Assembly (NCBI GenBank): GCA_946699065.1
Contig: CAMPDV010000278.1
Span: forward strand, 248,001 to 312,000
From: Loxodes magnus
Lineage: Eukaryota; Ciliophora; Karyorelictea; Loxodida; Loxodidae
Direction: 5' to 3'
Length of the DNA: 64,000 bases
The notes under the pieces are model-generated. The model did not search any database, was not told where the DNA came from, and was given only the letters and a program-made list of their open reading frames with translations. The position numbers and the translations under genes are program-made. Shown here in pieces: positions 39,801-53,450 of the stretch. Every line of letters starts with the position of its first letter. Position 1 is the stretch's first letter.

Positions 39801-41509
39801 AGACTATGGTACGTCAAGACAGGTACCTGTAAGACCATGAGTGGTCACACAGATTCTGTAAGATCTGTGGCTATATCCAGTGATTCAGAGTTCATCGTAT
39901 CTGGAAGTTATAATTTGACGGTGAGACTATGGGACGTCAAGACAGGTACCTGTAAGACCATGAGTGGTCACACTAGTTATGTATCATCTGTGGCTATATC
40001 CAGTGATTCATAGTTCATCGTATCGGGAAGTTATGATTTGACGGTGAGACTATGGGACGTCAAGACAGGTACCTGTAAGACCATGAGTGGTCACACTAGT
40101 TATGTATATGCTGTGGCTATATCCAGTGATTCAGAGTTCATCGTATCGGGAAGTTATGATTTGACGGTGAGACTATGGGACGTCAAGACAGGTACCTGTA
40201 AGACCATGAGTGGTCACACTAGTTATGTATATGCTGTGGCTATATCCAGTGATTCATAGTTCATCGTATCGGGGAGTTATGATTAGACGGTGAGACTATG
40301 GGACGTCAAGACAGGTACCTGTAAGACCATGAGTGGTCACACAGATTCTGTAAGATCTGTGGCTATATCCAGTGATTCATAGTTCATCGTATCGGGAAGT
40401 TATGATTAGACGGTGAGACTATGGGACGTCAAGACAGGTACCTGTAAGACCATGAGTGGTCACACAGGTTATGTATATGCTGTGGCTATATCCAGTGATT
40501 GAGAGTTCATCGTATCGGGAAGTTATGATTAGACGGTGAGACTATGGGACGTCAAGACAGGTACCTGTAAGACCATGAGTGGTCACACTAGTTATGTATC
40601 ATCTGTGGCTATATCCAGTGATTCATAGTTCATCGTATCGGGAAGTTAGGATTATACTGTTAGACTATGGTACGTCAAGACAGGTACCTGTAAGATCATG
40701 AGTGGTCACACTAGTTATGTATATGCTGTGGCTATATCCAGTGATTCAGAGTTCATCATATCGGGAAGTAGAGATAATACGGTGAGACTATGGGACGTCA
40801 AGACAGGTACCTGTAAGACCATGAGTGGTCACACTAGTAATGTATATGCTGTGGCTATATCCAGTGATTCAGAGTTCATCGTATCGGGAAGTAGAGATTA
40901 GACGGTGAGACTATGGTACGTCAAGACAGGTACCTGTAAGACCATGAGTGGTCACACTAGTAATGTATATGCTGTGGCTATATCCAGTGATTCAGAGTTC
41001 ATCGTATTGGGAAGTTGAGATTAGACGGTGAGACTATGGGACGTCAAGACAGGTACCTGTAAGACCATGAGTGGTCACACTAGTAATGTATATGCTGTGG
41101 CTATATCCAGTGATTCAGATTTCATCATATCGGGAAGTAGAGATAATACGGTGAGACTATGGGACGTCAAGACAGGTACCTGTAAGACCATGAGTGGTCA
41201 CACTAGTAATGTATATGCTGTGGCTATATCCAGTGATTCAGAGTTCATCGTATTGGGAAGTTATGATTAGACGGTGAGACTATGGGACGTCAAGACAGGT
41301 ACCTGTAAGACCATGAGTGGTCACAACGGTTAGGTATGATCCGTGGCTATATCCAGTGATTCAGAGTTCATCGTATTGGGAAGTTATGATTAGACGGTGA
41401 GACTATGGGACGTCAAGACAGGTACCTGTAAGACCATGAGTGGTCACACTAGTAATGTATATGCTGTGGCTATATCCAGTGATTCAGAGTTAATCGTATT
41501 GGGAAGTTG
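36840..41509 (+). repeat. 1.84-kb duplication at a 23-unit (2829-bp) offset, 36840-38680 and 39669-41509
   Basis: Segments 36846, 37209 and 38199 recur at 39675, 40038 and 41028. The copies share the rare R9-S10 (GTA-AGA-TCT), T-A-T-A-A-T-T-T-G (Asn26-Leu27) and residue-18 TAG forms. Differences include F9 against R9 (37525, 40352), TAT-GAT-TAG against TAG-GAT-TAT (37820, 40645), and a TTA-ATC change near 41490. The first part also resembles 6200-6700 at a distance of 250 units minus ten lost bases. Confidence 0.75.
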
Positions 41510-44348
41510 AGATTAGACGGTGAGACTATGGTACGTCAAGACAGGTACCTGTAAGACCATGAGTGGTCACACACATTATGTATATGCTGTGGCTATATCC
41601 AGTGATTCAGAGTTCATCGTATTGGGAAGTAGAGATTAGACGGTGAGACTATGGGACGTCAAGACAGGTACCTGTAAGACCATGAGTGGTCACAACGGTT
41701 AGGTATGATCCGTGGCTATATCCAGTGATTCAGAGTTCATCGTATCGGGAAGTTATGATTAGACGGTGAGACTATGGTACGTCAAGACAGGTACCTGTAA
41801 GACCATGAGTGGTCACAACGGTTAGGTATGATCCGTGGCTATATCCAGTGATTCAGAGTTCATCATATCGGGAAGTAGAGATAATACGGTGAGACTATGG
41901 GACGTCAAGACAGGTACCTGTAAGACCATGAGTGGTCACACACATTATGTATATGCTGTGGCTATATCCAGTGATTCAGATTTCATCATATCGGGAAGTA
42001 GAGATAATACGGTGAGACTATGGGACGTCAAGACAGGTACCTGTAAGACCATGAGTGGTCACACTAGTAATGTATATGCTGTGGCTATATCCAGTGATTC
42101 AGAGTTCATCGTATCGTGAAGTAGAGATAATACGGTGAGACTATGGTACGTCAAGACAGGTACCTGTAAGACCATGAGTGGTAACACTAGTAATGTATAT
42201 GCTGTGGCTATATCCAGTGATTCAGAGTTCATCATATCGGGAAGTAGAGATTAGACGGTGAGACTATGGGACGTCAAGACAGGTACCTGTAAGACCATGA
42301 GTGGTCACACTAGTAATGTATATGCTGTGGCTATATCCAGTGATTCAGAGTTCATCGTATCGGGAAGTAGAGATTAGACGGTGAGACTATGGTACGTCAA
42401 GACAGGTACCTGTAAGACCATGAGTGGTCACACTAGTAATGTATATGCTGTGGCTATATCCAGTGATTCAGAGTTCATCGTATTGGGAAGTTGAGATTAG
42501 ACGGTGAGACTATGGGACGTCAAGACAGGTACCTGTAAGACCATGAGTGGTCACACTAGTAATGTATATGCTGTGGCTATATCCAGTGATTCAGATTTCA
42601 TCATATCGGGAAGTAGAGATAATACGGTGAGACTATGGGACGTCAAGACAGGTACCTGTAAGACCATGAGTGGTCACACTAGTAATGTATATGCTGTGGC
42701 TATATCCAGTGATTCAGAGTTCATCGTATTGGGAAGTTATGATTAGACGGTGAGACTATGGGACGTCAAGACAGGTACCTGTAAGACCATGAGTGGTCAC
42801 AACGGTTAGGTATGATCCGTGGCTATATCCAGTGATTCAGAGTTCATCGTATTGGGAAGTTATGATTAGACGGTGAGACTATGGGACGTCAAGACAGGTA
42901 CCTGTAAGACCATGAGTGGTCACACTAGTAATGTATATGCTGTGGCTATATCCAGTGATTCAGAGTTCATCGTATTGGGAAGTTGAGATAATACGGTGAG
43001 ACTATGGGACGTCAAGACAGGTACCTGTAAGACCATGAGTGGTCACAACGGTTAGGTATGATCCGTGGCTATATCCAGTGATTCAGATTTCATCGTATCG
43101 GGAAGTAGAGATAATACGGTGAGACTATGGTACGTCAAGACAGGTACCTGTAAGACCATGAGTGGTCACACAGATTATGTATTTTCTGTGGCTATATCCA
43201 GTGATTCAGAGTTCATCGTATCGGGAAGTAGAGATAATACGGTGAGACTATGGTACGTCAAGACAGGTACCTGTAAGACCATGAGTGGTCACACTAATTA
43301 TGTATATGCTGTGGCTATATCCAGTGATTCAGATTTCATCATATCGGGAAGTAGAGATAATACGGTGAGACTATGGGACGTCAAGACAGGTACCTGTAAG
43401 ACCATGAGTGGTAACACTAGTAATGTATATGCTGTGGCTATATCCAGTGATTCAGATTTCATCATATTGGGAAGTTAGGATTATACTGTTAGACTATGGT
43501 ACGTCAAGACAGGTACCTGTAAGACCATGAGTGGTAACACTAGTAATGTATATGCTGTGGCTATATCCAGTGATTCAGATTTCATCATATCGGGAAGTAG
43601 AGATAATACGGTGAGACTATGGGACGTCAAGACAGGTACCTGTAAGACCATGAGTGGTCACACTAGTAATGTATATGCTGTGGCTATATCCAGTGATTCA
43701 GAGTTCATCGTATCGGGAAGTAGAGATTAGACGATGAGACTATGGGACGTCAAGACAGGTACCTGTAAGACCATGAGTGGTCACACTAGTAATGTATATG
43801 CTGTGGCTATATCCAGTGATTCAGAGTTCATCATATCGGGAAGTAGAGATAATACGGTGAGACTATGGGACGTCAAGACAGGTACCTGTAAGACCATGAG
43901 TGGTCACACTAGTAATGTATATGCTGTGGCTATATCCAGTGATTCAGATTTCATCATATCGGGAAGTAGAGATAATACGGTGAGACTATGGGACGTCAAG
44001 ACAGGTACCTGTAAGACCATGAGTGGTCACACACATTATGTATATGCTGTGGCTATATCCAGTGATTCAGAGTTCATCGTATTGGGAAGTTGAGATTAGA
44101 CGGTGAGACTATGGGACGTCAAGACAGGTACCTGTAAGACCATGAGTGGTAACACTAGTAATGTATATGCTGTGGCTATATCCAGTGATTCAGATTTCAT
44201 CATATCGGGAAGTAGAGATAATACGGTGAGACTATGGGACGTCAAGACAGGTACCTGTAAGACCATGAGTGGTCACACTAGTAATGTATATGCTGTGGCT
44301 ATATCCAGTGATTCAGATTTCATCATATCGGGAAGTAGAGATTAGACG

Positions 44349-44831
44349 GTGAGACTATGGTACGTCAAGACAGGTACCTGTAAGACCATGAGTGGTCACA
44401 CTAGTAATGTATATGCTGTGGCTATATCCAGTGATTCAGATTTCATCATATCGGGAAGTAGAGATAATACGGTGAGACTATGGGACGTCAAGACAGGTAC
44501 CTGTAAGACCATGAGTGGTCACACTAGTAATGTATATGCTGTGGCTATATCCAGTGATTCAGAGTTCATCATATCGGGAAGTAGAGATAATACGGTGAGA
44601 CTATGGGACGTCAAGACAGGTACCTGTAAGACCATGAGTGGTCACACTAGTAATGTATATGCTGTGGCTATATCCAGTGATTCAGATTTCATCATATCGG
44701 GAAGTAGAGATAATACGGTGAGACTATGGGACGTCAAGACAGGTACCTGTAAGACCATGAGTGGTCACACTAGTAATGTATATGCTGTGGCTATATCCAG
44801 TGATTCAGAGTTCATCGTATTGGGAAGTTGA
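44349..44831 (+). CDS. Open WD40 segment, 160 codons, all R/N blades
   Basis: All complete blades carry Arg25-Asn27 and alternate D18/I21 and E18/I21 forms, so this is one of the most uniform parts of the array. It opens after a TAG at residue 27 with a W-Y blade and ends at TGA in residue 25 of an L22 blade. Local homogeneity suggests recent single-unit expansion. Confidence 0.2.
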   Translation: MRLWYVKTGTCKTMSGHTSNVYAVAISSDSDFIISGSRDNTVRLWDVKTGTCKTMSGHTSNVYAVAISSDSEFIISGSRDNTVRLWDVKTGTCKTMSGHTSNVYAVAISSDSDFIISGSRDNTVRLWDVKTGTCKTMSGHTSNVYAVAISSDSEFIVLGS

Positions 44832-47800
44832 GATTAGACGGTGAGACTATGGTACGTCAAGACAGGTACCTGTAAGACCATGAGTGGTCACACACATTAT
44901 GTATATGCTGTGGCTATATCCAGTGATTCAGAGTTCATCGTATCGGGAAGTAGAGATTAGACGGTGAGACTATGGGACGTCAAGACAGGTACCTGTAAGA
45001 CCATGAGTGGTCACAACGGTTAGGTATGATCCGTGGCTATATCCAGTGATTCAGAGTTCATCGTATCGGGAAGTTATGATTAGACGGTGAGACTATGGTA
45101 CGTCAAGACAGGTACCTGTAAGACCATGAGTGGTCACACTAGTAATGTATATGCTGTGGCTATATCCAGTGATTCAGATTTCATCATATCGGGAAGTAGA
45201 GATAATACGGTGAGACTATGGGACGTCAAGACAGGTACCTGTAAGACCATGAGTGGTCACACTAGTAATGTATATGCTGTGGCTATATCCAGTGATTCAG
45301 AGTTCATCGTATTGGGAAGTTATGATTAGACGGTGAGACTATGGGACGTCAAGACAGGTACCTGTAAGACCATGAGTGGTCACAACGGTTAGGTATGATC
45401 CGTGGTTATATCCAGTGATTCAGAGTTCATCGTATCGGGAAGTAGAGATAATACGGTGAGACTATGGTACGTCAAGACAGGTACCTGTAAGACCATGAGT
45501 GGTCACACTAGTAATGTATATGCTGTGGCTATATCCAGTGATTCAGAGTTCATCGTATTGGGAAGTTGAGATTAGACGGTGAGACTATGGGACGTCAAGA
45601 CAGGTACCTGTAAGACCATGAGTGGTCACACTAGTAATGTATATGCTGTGGCTATATCCAGTGATTCAGAGTTCATCGTATTGGGAAGTTGAGATTAGAC
45701 GGTGAGACTATGGGACGTCAAGACAGGTACCTGTAAGACCATGAGTGGTAACACTAGTAATGTATATGCTGTGGCTATATCCAGTGATTCAGATTTCATC
45801 ATATCGGGAAGTAGAGATAATACGGTGAGACTATGGGACGTCAAGACAGGTACCTGTAAGACCATGAGTGGTCACACTAGTAATGTATATGCTGTGGCTA
45901 TATCCAGTGATTCAGAGTTCATCGTATTAGGAAGTAGAGATTAGACAGTGAGACTATGGTACGTCAAGACAGGTACCTGTAAGACCATGAGTGGTCACAA
46001 CGGTTAGGTATGATCCGTGGCTATATCCAGTGATTCAGAGTTCATCATATCGGGAAGTAGAGATAATACGGTGAGACTATGGGACGTCAAGACAGGTACC
46101 TGTAAGACCATGAGTGGTAACACTAGTAATGTATATGCTGTGGCTATATCCAGTGATTCAGAGTTCATCGTATTGGGAAGTTGAGATAATACGGTGAGAC
46201 TATGGTACGTCAAGACAGGTACCTGTAAGACCATGAGTGGTCACAACGGTTAGGTATGATCCGTGGCTATATCCAGTGATTCAGAGTTCATCGTATTGGG
46301 AAGTTAGGATTATACTGTTAGACTATGGTACGTCAAGACAGGTACCTGTAAGACCATGAGTGGTAACACTAGTAATGTATATGCTGTGGCTATATCCAGT
46401 GATTCAGATTTCATCATATCGGGAAGTAGAGATAATACGGTGAGACTATGGGACGTCAAGACTGGTACCTGTAAGACCATGAGTGGTAACACTAGTAATG
46501 TATATGCTGTGGCTATATCCAGTGATTCAGAGTTCATCGTATTGGGAAGTTGAGATTAGACGGTGAGACTATGGGACGTCAAGACAGGTACCTGTAAGAC
46601 CATGAGTGGTCACAACGGTTAGGTATGATCCGTGGCTATATCCAGTGATTCAGAGTTCATCATATCGGGAAGTTATGATTAGACGGTGAGACTATGGTAC
46701 GTCAAGACAGGTACCTGTAAGACCATGAGTGGTCACACTAGTAATGTATATGCTGTGGCTATATCCAGTGATTCAGAGTTCATCGTATTGGGAAGTTATG
46801 ATTAGACGGTGAGACTATGGGACGTCAAGACAGGTACCTGTAAGACCATGAGTGGTAACACTAGTAATGTATATGCTGTGGCTATATCCAGTGATTCAGA
46901 TTTCATCGTATCGTGAAGTAGAGATAATACGGTGAGACTATGGGACGTCAAGACAGGTACCTGTAAGACCATGAGTGGTAACACTAGTAATGTATATGCT
47001 GTGGCTATATCCAGTGATTCAGATTTCATCATATCGGGAAGTAGAGATAATACGGTGAGACTATGGGACGTCAAGACAGGTACCTGTAAGACCATGAGTG
47101 GTCACACTAGTAATGTATATGCTGTGGCTATATCCAGTGATTCAGAGTTCATCGTATTGGGAAGTTATGATTAGACGGTGAGACTATGGTACGTCAAGAC
47201 AGGTACCTGTAAGACCATGAGTGGTCACACTAGTAATGTATATGCTGTGGCTATATCCAGTGATTCAGATTTCATCGTATTGGGAAGTTAGGATTATACT
47301 GTTAGACTATGGGACGTCAAGACAGGTACCTGTAAGACCATGAGTGGTAACACTAGTAATGTATATGCTGTGGCTATATCCAGTGATTCAGAGTTCATCG
47401 TATTGGGAAGCGATGATTAGACGGTGAGACTATGGTACGTCAAGACAGGTACCTGTAAGACCATGAGTGGTCACACTAGTAATGTATATGCTGTGGCTAT
47501 ATCCAGTGATTCAGAGTTCATCGTATTGGGAAGTTAGGATTATACTGTTAGACTATGGTACGTCAAGACAGGTACCTGTAAGACCATGAGTGGTAACACT
47601 AGTAATGTATATGCTGTGGCTATATCCAGTGATTCAGAGTTCATCGTATTGGGAAGTTAGGATTATACTGTTAGACTATGGGACGTCAAGACAGGTACCT
47701 GTAAGACCATGAGTGGTCAGACACATTATGTATATGCTGTGGCTATATCCAGTGATTCAGAGTTCATCGTATTGGGAAGTTATGATTAGACGGTGAGACT

Positions 47801-49081
47801 ATGGTACGTCAAGACAGGTACCTGTAAGACCATGAGTGGTAACACTAGTAATGTATATGCTGTGGCTATATCCAGTGATTCAGATTTCATCATATCGGGA
47901 AGTTGAGATTAGACGGTGAGACTATGGGACGTCAAGACAGGTACCTGTAAGACCATGAGTGGTCACAACGGTTAGGTATGATCATTGGCTATATCCAGTG
48001 ATTCAGAGTTCATCGTATCGGGAAGTGCAGATATGACGGTGAGACTATGGGACGTCAAGACAGGTACCTGTAAGACCATGAGTGGTCACACTAGTAATGT
48101 ATATGCTGTGGCTATATCCAGTGATTCAGAGTTCATCGTATCGGGAAGTGATGATAATACGGTGAGACTATGGGACGTCAAGACAGGTACCTGTAAGACC
48201 ATGAGTGGTCACACTAGTAATGTATATGCTGTGGCTATATCCAGTGATTCAGAGTTCATCATATCGGGAAGTAGAGATAAGACGGTGAGACTATGGGACG
48301 TCAAGACAGGTACCTGTAAGACCATGAGTGGTCACAACGGTTAGGTATGATCCGTGGCTATATCCAGTGATTCAGAGTTCATCATATCGGGAAGTAGAGA
48401 TAATACGGTGAGACTATGGGACGTCAAGACAGGTACCTGTAAGACCATGAGTGGTAACACTAGTAATGTATATGCTGTGGCTATATCCAGTGATTCAGAG
48501 TTCATCGTATTGGGAAGTTGAGATTAGACGGTGAGACTATGGGACGTCAAGACAGGTACCTGTAAGACCATGAGTGGTCACACTAGTAATGTATATGCTG
48601 TGGCTATATCCAGTGATTCAGAGTTCATCGTATTGGGAAGTTAGGATTATACTGTTAGACTATGGGACGTCAAGACAGGTACCTGTAAGACCATGAGTGG
48701 TAACACTAGTAATGTATATGCTGTGGCTATATCCAGTGATTCAGAGTTCATCGTATTGGGAAGTTATGATTAGACGGTGAGACTATGGTACGTCAAGACA
48801 GGTACCTGTAAGACCATGAGTGGTCACACACATTATGTATATGCTGTGGCTATATCCAGTGATTCAGAGTTCATCGTATTGGGAAGTTATGATTAGACGG
48901 TGAGACTATGGGACGTCAAGACAGGTACCTGTAAGACCATGAGTGGTCACACACATTATGTATATGCTGTGGCTATATCCAGTGATTCAGAGTTCATCGT
49001 ATCGGGAAGTTAGGATTATACTGTTAGACTATGGTACGTCAAGACAGGTACCTGTAAGACCATGAGTGGTAACACTAGTAA

Positions 49082-52000
49082 TGTATATGCTGTGGCTATA
49101 TCCAGTGATTCAGAGTTCATCGTATCGTGAAGTAGAGATAATACGGTGAGACTATGGTACGTCAAGACAGGTACCTGTAAGACCATGAGTGGTAACACTA
49201 GTAATGTATATGCTGTGGCTATATCCAGTGATTCAGAGTTCATCGTATCGGGAAGTAGAGATAATACGGTGAGACTATGGTACGTCAAGACAGGTACCTG
49301 TAAGACCATGAGTGGTCACACTAGTAATGTATATGCTGTGGCTATATCCAGTGATTCAGAGTTCATCGTATTAGGAAGTAGAGATTAGACAGTGAGACTA
49401 TGGTACGTCAAGACAGGTACCTGTAAGACCATGAGTGGTCACACTAGTAATGTATATGCTGTGGCTATATCCAGTGATTCAGAGTTCATCGTATTGGGAA
49501 GTTATGATTAGACGGTGAGACTATGGTACGTCAAGACAGGTACCTGTAAGACCATGAGTGGTCACACTAGTAATGTATATGCTGTGGCTATATCCAGTGA
49601 TTCAGAGTTCATCGTATTGGGAAGTTAGGATTATACTGTTAGACTATGGTACGTCAAGACAGGTACCTGTAAGACCATGAGTGGTAACACTAGTAATGTA
49701 TATGCTGTGGCTATATCCAGTGATTCAGATTTCATCATATCGGGAAGTAGAGATAATACGGTGAGACTATGGGACGTCAAGACAGGTACCTGTAAGACCA
49801 TGAGTGGTCACACTAGTAATGTATATGCTGTGGCTATATCCAGTGATTCAGAGTTCATCGTATTGGGAAGTTATGATTAGACGGTGAGACTATGGTACGT
49901 CAAGACAGGTACCTGTAAGACCATGAGTGGTCACACTAGTAATGTATATGCTGTGGCTATATCCAGTGATTCAGAGTTCATCGTATTGGGAAGTTAGGAT
50001 TATACTGTTAGACTATGGGACGTCAAGACAGGTACCTGTAAGACCATGAGTGGTCAGACACATTATGTATATGCTGTGGCTATATCCAGTGATTCAGAGT
50101 TCATCGTATTGGGAAGTTATGATTAGACGGTGAGACTATGGTACGTCAAGACAGGTACCTGTAAGACCATGAGTGGTAACACTAGTAATGTATATGCTGT
50201 GGCTATATCCAGTGATTCAGATTTCATCATATCGGGAAGTTGAGATTAGACGGTGAGACTATGGGACGTCAAGACAGGTACCTGTAAGACCATGAGTGGT
50301 CACAACGGTTAGGTATGATCATTGGCTATATCCAGTGATTCAGAGTTCATCGTATCGGGAAGTGCAGATATGACGGTGAGACTATGGGACGTCAAGACAG
50401 GTACCTGTAAGACCATGAGTGGTCACACTAGTAATGTATATGCTGTGGCTATATCCAGTGATTCAGAGTTCATCGTATCGGGAAGTGATGATAATACGGT
50501 GAGACTATGGGACGTCAAGACAGGTACCTGTAAGACCATGAGTGGTCACACTAGTAATGTATATGCTGTGGCTATATCCAGTGATTCAGAGTTCATCATA
50601 TCGGGAAGTAGAGATAATACGGTGAGACTATGGGACGTCAAGACAGGTACCTGTAAGACCATGAGTGGTCACAACGGTTAGGTATGATCCGTGGCTATAT
50701 CCAGTGATTCAGATTTCATCATATCGGGAAGTAGAGATAATACGGTGAGACTATGGGACGTCAAGACAGGTACCTGTAAGACCATGAGTGGTCACACTAG
50801 TAATGTATATGCTGTGGCTATATCCAGTGATTCAGATTTCATCATATCGGGAAGTAGAGATAATACGGTGAGACTATGGGACGTCAAGACAGGTACCTGT
50901 AAGACCATGAGTGGTCACACTAGTAATGTATATGCTGTGGCTATATCCAGTGATTCAGAGTTCATCGTATCGTGAAGTAGAGATAATACGGTGAGACTAT
51001 GGTACGTCAAGACAGGTACCTGTAAGACCATGAGTGGTAACACTAGTAATGTATATGCTGTGGCTATATCCAGTGATTCAGAGTTCATCGTATCGGGAAG
51101 TAGAGATAATACGGTGAGACTATGGTACGTCAAGACAGGTACCTGTAAGACCATGAGTGGTCACACTAGTAATGTATATGCTGTGGCTATATCCAGTGAT
51201 TCAGAGTTCATCGTATTAGGAAGTAGAGATTAGACAGTGAGACTATGGTACGTCAAGACAGGTACCTGTAAGACCATGAGTGGTCACACTAGTAATGTAT
51301 ATGCTGTGGCTATATCCAGTGATTCAGAGTTCATCGTATTGGGAAGTTATGATTAGACGGTGAGACTATGGTACGTCAAGACAGGTACCTGTAAGACCAT
51401 GAGTGGTCACACTAGTAATGTATATGCTGTGGCTATATCCAGTGATTCAGAGTTCATCGTATTGGGAAGTTAGGATTATACTGTTAGACTATGGTACGTC
51501 AAGACAGGTACCTGTAAGACCATGAGTGGTAACACTAGTAATGTATATGCTGTGGCTATATCCAGTGATTCAGATTTCATCATATCGGGAAGTAGAGATA
51601 ATACGGTGAGACTATGGGACGTCAAGACAGGTACCTGTAAGACCATGAGTGGTCACACTAGTAATGTATATGCTGTGGCTATATCCAGTGATTCAGAGTT
51701 CATCGTATTGGGAAGTTATGATTAGACGGTGAGACTATGGTACGTCAAGACAGGTACCTGTAAGACCATGAGTGGTCACACTAGTAATGTATATGCTGTG
51801 GCTATATCCAGTGATTCAGAGTTCATCGTATTGGGAAGTTAGGATTATACTGTTAGACTATGGGACGTCAAGACAGGTACCTGTAAGACCATGAGTGGTC
51901 AGACACATTATGTATATGCTGTGGCTATATCCAGTGATTCAGAGTTCATCGTATTGGGAAGTTATGATTAGACGGTGAGACTATGGTACGTCAAGACAGG

Positions 52001-52665
52001 TACCTGTAAGACCATGAGTGGTAACACTAGTAATGTATATGCTGTGGCTATATCCAGTGATTCAGATTTCATCATATCGGGAAGTTGAGATTAGACGGTG
52101 AGACTATGGGACGTCAAGACAGGTACCTGTAAGACCATGAGTGGTCACAACGGTTAGGTATGATCATTGGCTATATCCAGTGATTCAGAGTTCATCGTAT
52201 CGGGAAGTGCAGATATGACGGTGAGACTATGGGACGTCAAGACAGGTACCTGTAAGACCATGAGTGGTCACACTAGTAATGTATATGCTGTGGCTATATC
52301 CAGTGATTCAGAGTTCATCGTATCGGGAAGTGATGATAATACGGTGAGACTATGGGACGTCAAGACAGGTACCTGTAAGACCATGAGTGGTCACACTAGT
52401 AATGTATATGCTGTGGCTATATCCAGTGATTCAGAGTTCATCATATCGGGAAGTAGAGATAATACGGTGAGACTATGGGACGTCAAGACAGGTACCTGTA
52501 AGACCATGAGTGGTCACAACGGTTAGGTATGATCCGTGGCTATATCCAGTGATTCAGATTTCATCATATCGGGAAGTAGAGATAATACGGTGAGACTATG
52601 GGACGTCAAGACAGGTACCTGTAAGACCATGAGTGGTCACACTAGTAATGTATATGCTGTGGCTA
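49082..52665 (+). repeat. 15-unit (1845-bp) tandem duplication, about 49082-50820 and 50927-52665
   Basis: Segments 49146, 49677 and 50322 recur at 50991, 51522 and 52167. Both include the V-TGA-S-L-A plus A25-M27 unit and the D25-N27 unit. An earlier partial copy of this part lies 19 units upstream (about 47640-48300). The near-abutting layout again fits unequal crossing-over. Confidence 0.8.
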
Positions 52666-52934
52666 TATCCAGTGATTCAGAGTTCATCGTATTGGGAAGT
52701 TATGATTAGACGGTGAGACTATGGTACGTCAAGACAGGTACCTGTAAGACCATGAGTGGTAACACTAGTAATGTATATGCTGTGGCTATATCCAGTGATT
52801 CAGATTTCATCATATCGGGAAGTTGAGATTAGACGGTGAGACTATGGGACGTCAAGACAGGTACCTGTAAGACCATGAGTGGTCACAACGGTTAGGTATG
52901 ATCCGTGGCTATATCCAGTGATTCAGATTTCATC

Positions 52935-53450
52935 ATATCGGGAAGTCATGATTAGAAGGTGAGACTATGGGACGTCAAGACAGGTACCTGTAAGACCATG
53001 AGTGGTCAAACTAGTTGTGTATATGCTGTGGCTATATCCAGTGATTCAGAGTTCATCGTATCGGGAAGTGATGATAATACGGTGAGACTATGGGACGTCA
53101 AGACAGGTACCTGTAAGACCATGAGTGGTCACACTAGTTATGTATGATCTGTGGCTATATCCAGTGATTCAGAGTTCATCGTATCGGGAAGTCATGATTA
53201 GAAGGTGAGACTATGGGACGTCAAGACAGGTACCTGTAAGACCATGAGTGGTCAAACTAGTTGTGTATATGCTGTGGCTATATCCAGTGATTCAGAGTTC
53301 ATCGTATCGGGAAGTGATGATAATACGGTGAGACTATGGGACGTCAAGACAGGTACCTGTAAGACCATGAGTGGTCAAACTAGTTATGTATGATCTGTGG
53401 CTATATCCAGTGATTCAGAGTTCATCGTATCGGGAAGTCATGATTAGAAG
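52935..53450 (+). repeat. Two-unit (246-bp) dimer, H25-TAG27 with AAG then D25-N27
   Basis: A pair of blades, one with CAT-GAT-TAG-AAG (T28 changed to Lys) and Gln4-Cys7, the next with GAT-GAT-AAT, occurs at 52959 and again at 53205, then recurs at 56033 and 57139. The T28K change alters the conserved Thr of the S-x-D-x-T motif. It is always linked to H25-TAG27. Confidence 0.7.

Larger units (their letters stand above)
33830..51835 (+). repeat. 0.9-kb block in three copies, 33830-34738, 49082-49990, 50927-51835
   Basis: Copies one and two are 15252 bases apart (exactly 124 units) and copies two and three 1845 apart (15 units). Shared marks are the TGA form of Gly23 followed by two R25-N27 W-Y blades, an L22 (TTA) blade, and the ACT-GTT unit. 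Copy one has ACGGTG near 34140 where the other two have ACAGTG. All three are in phase. The long distance shows block transfer over 15 kb of array. Confidence 0.75.
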
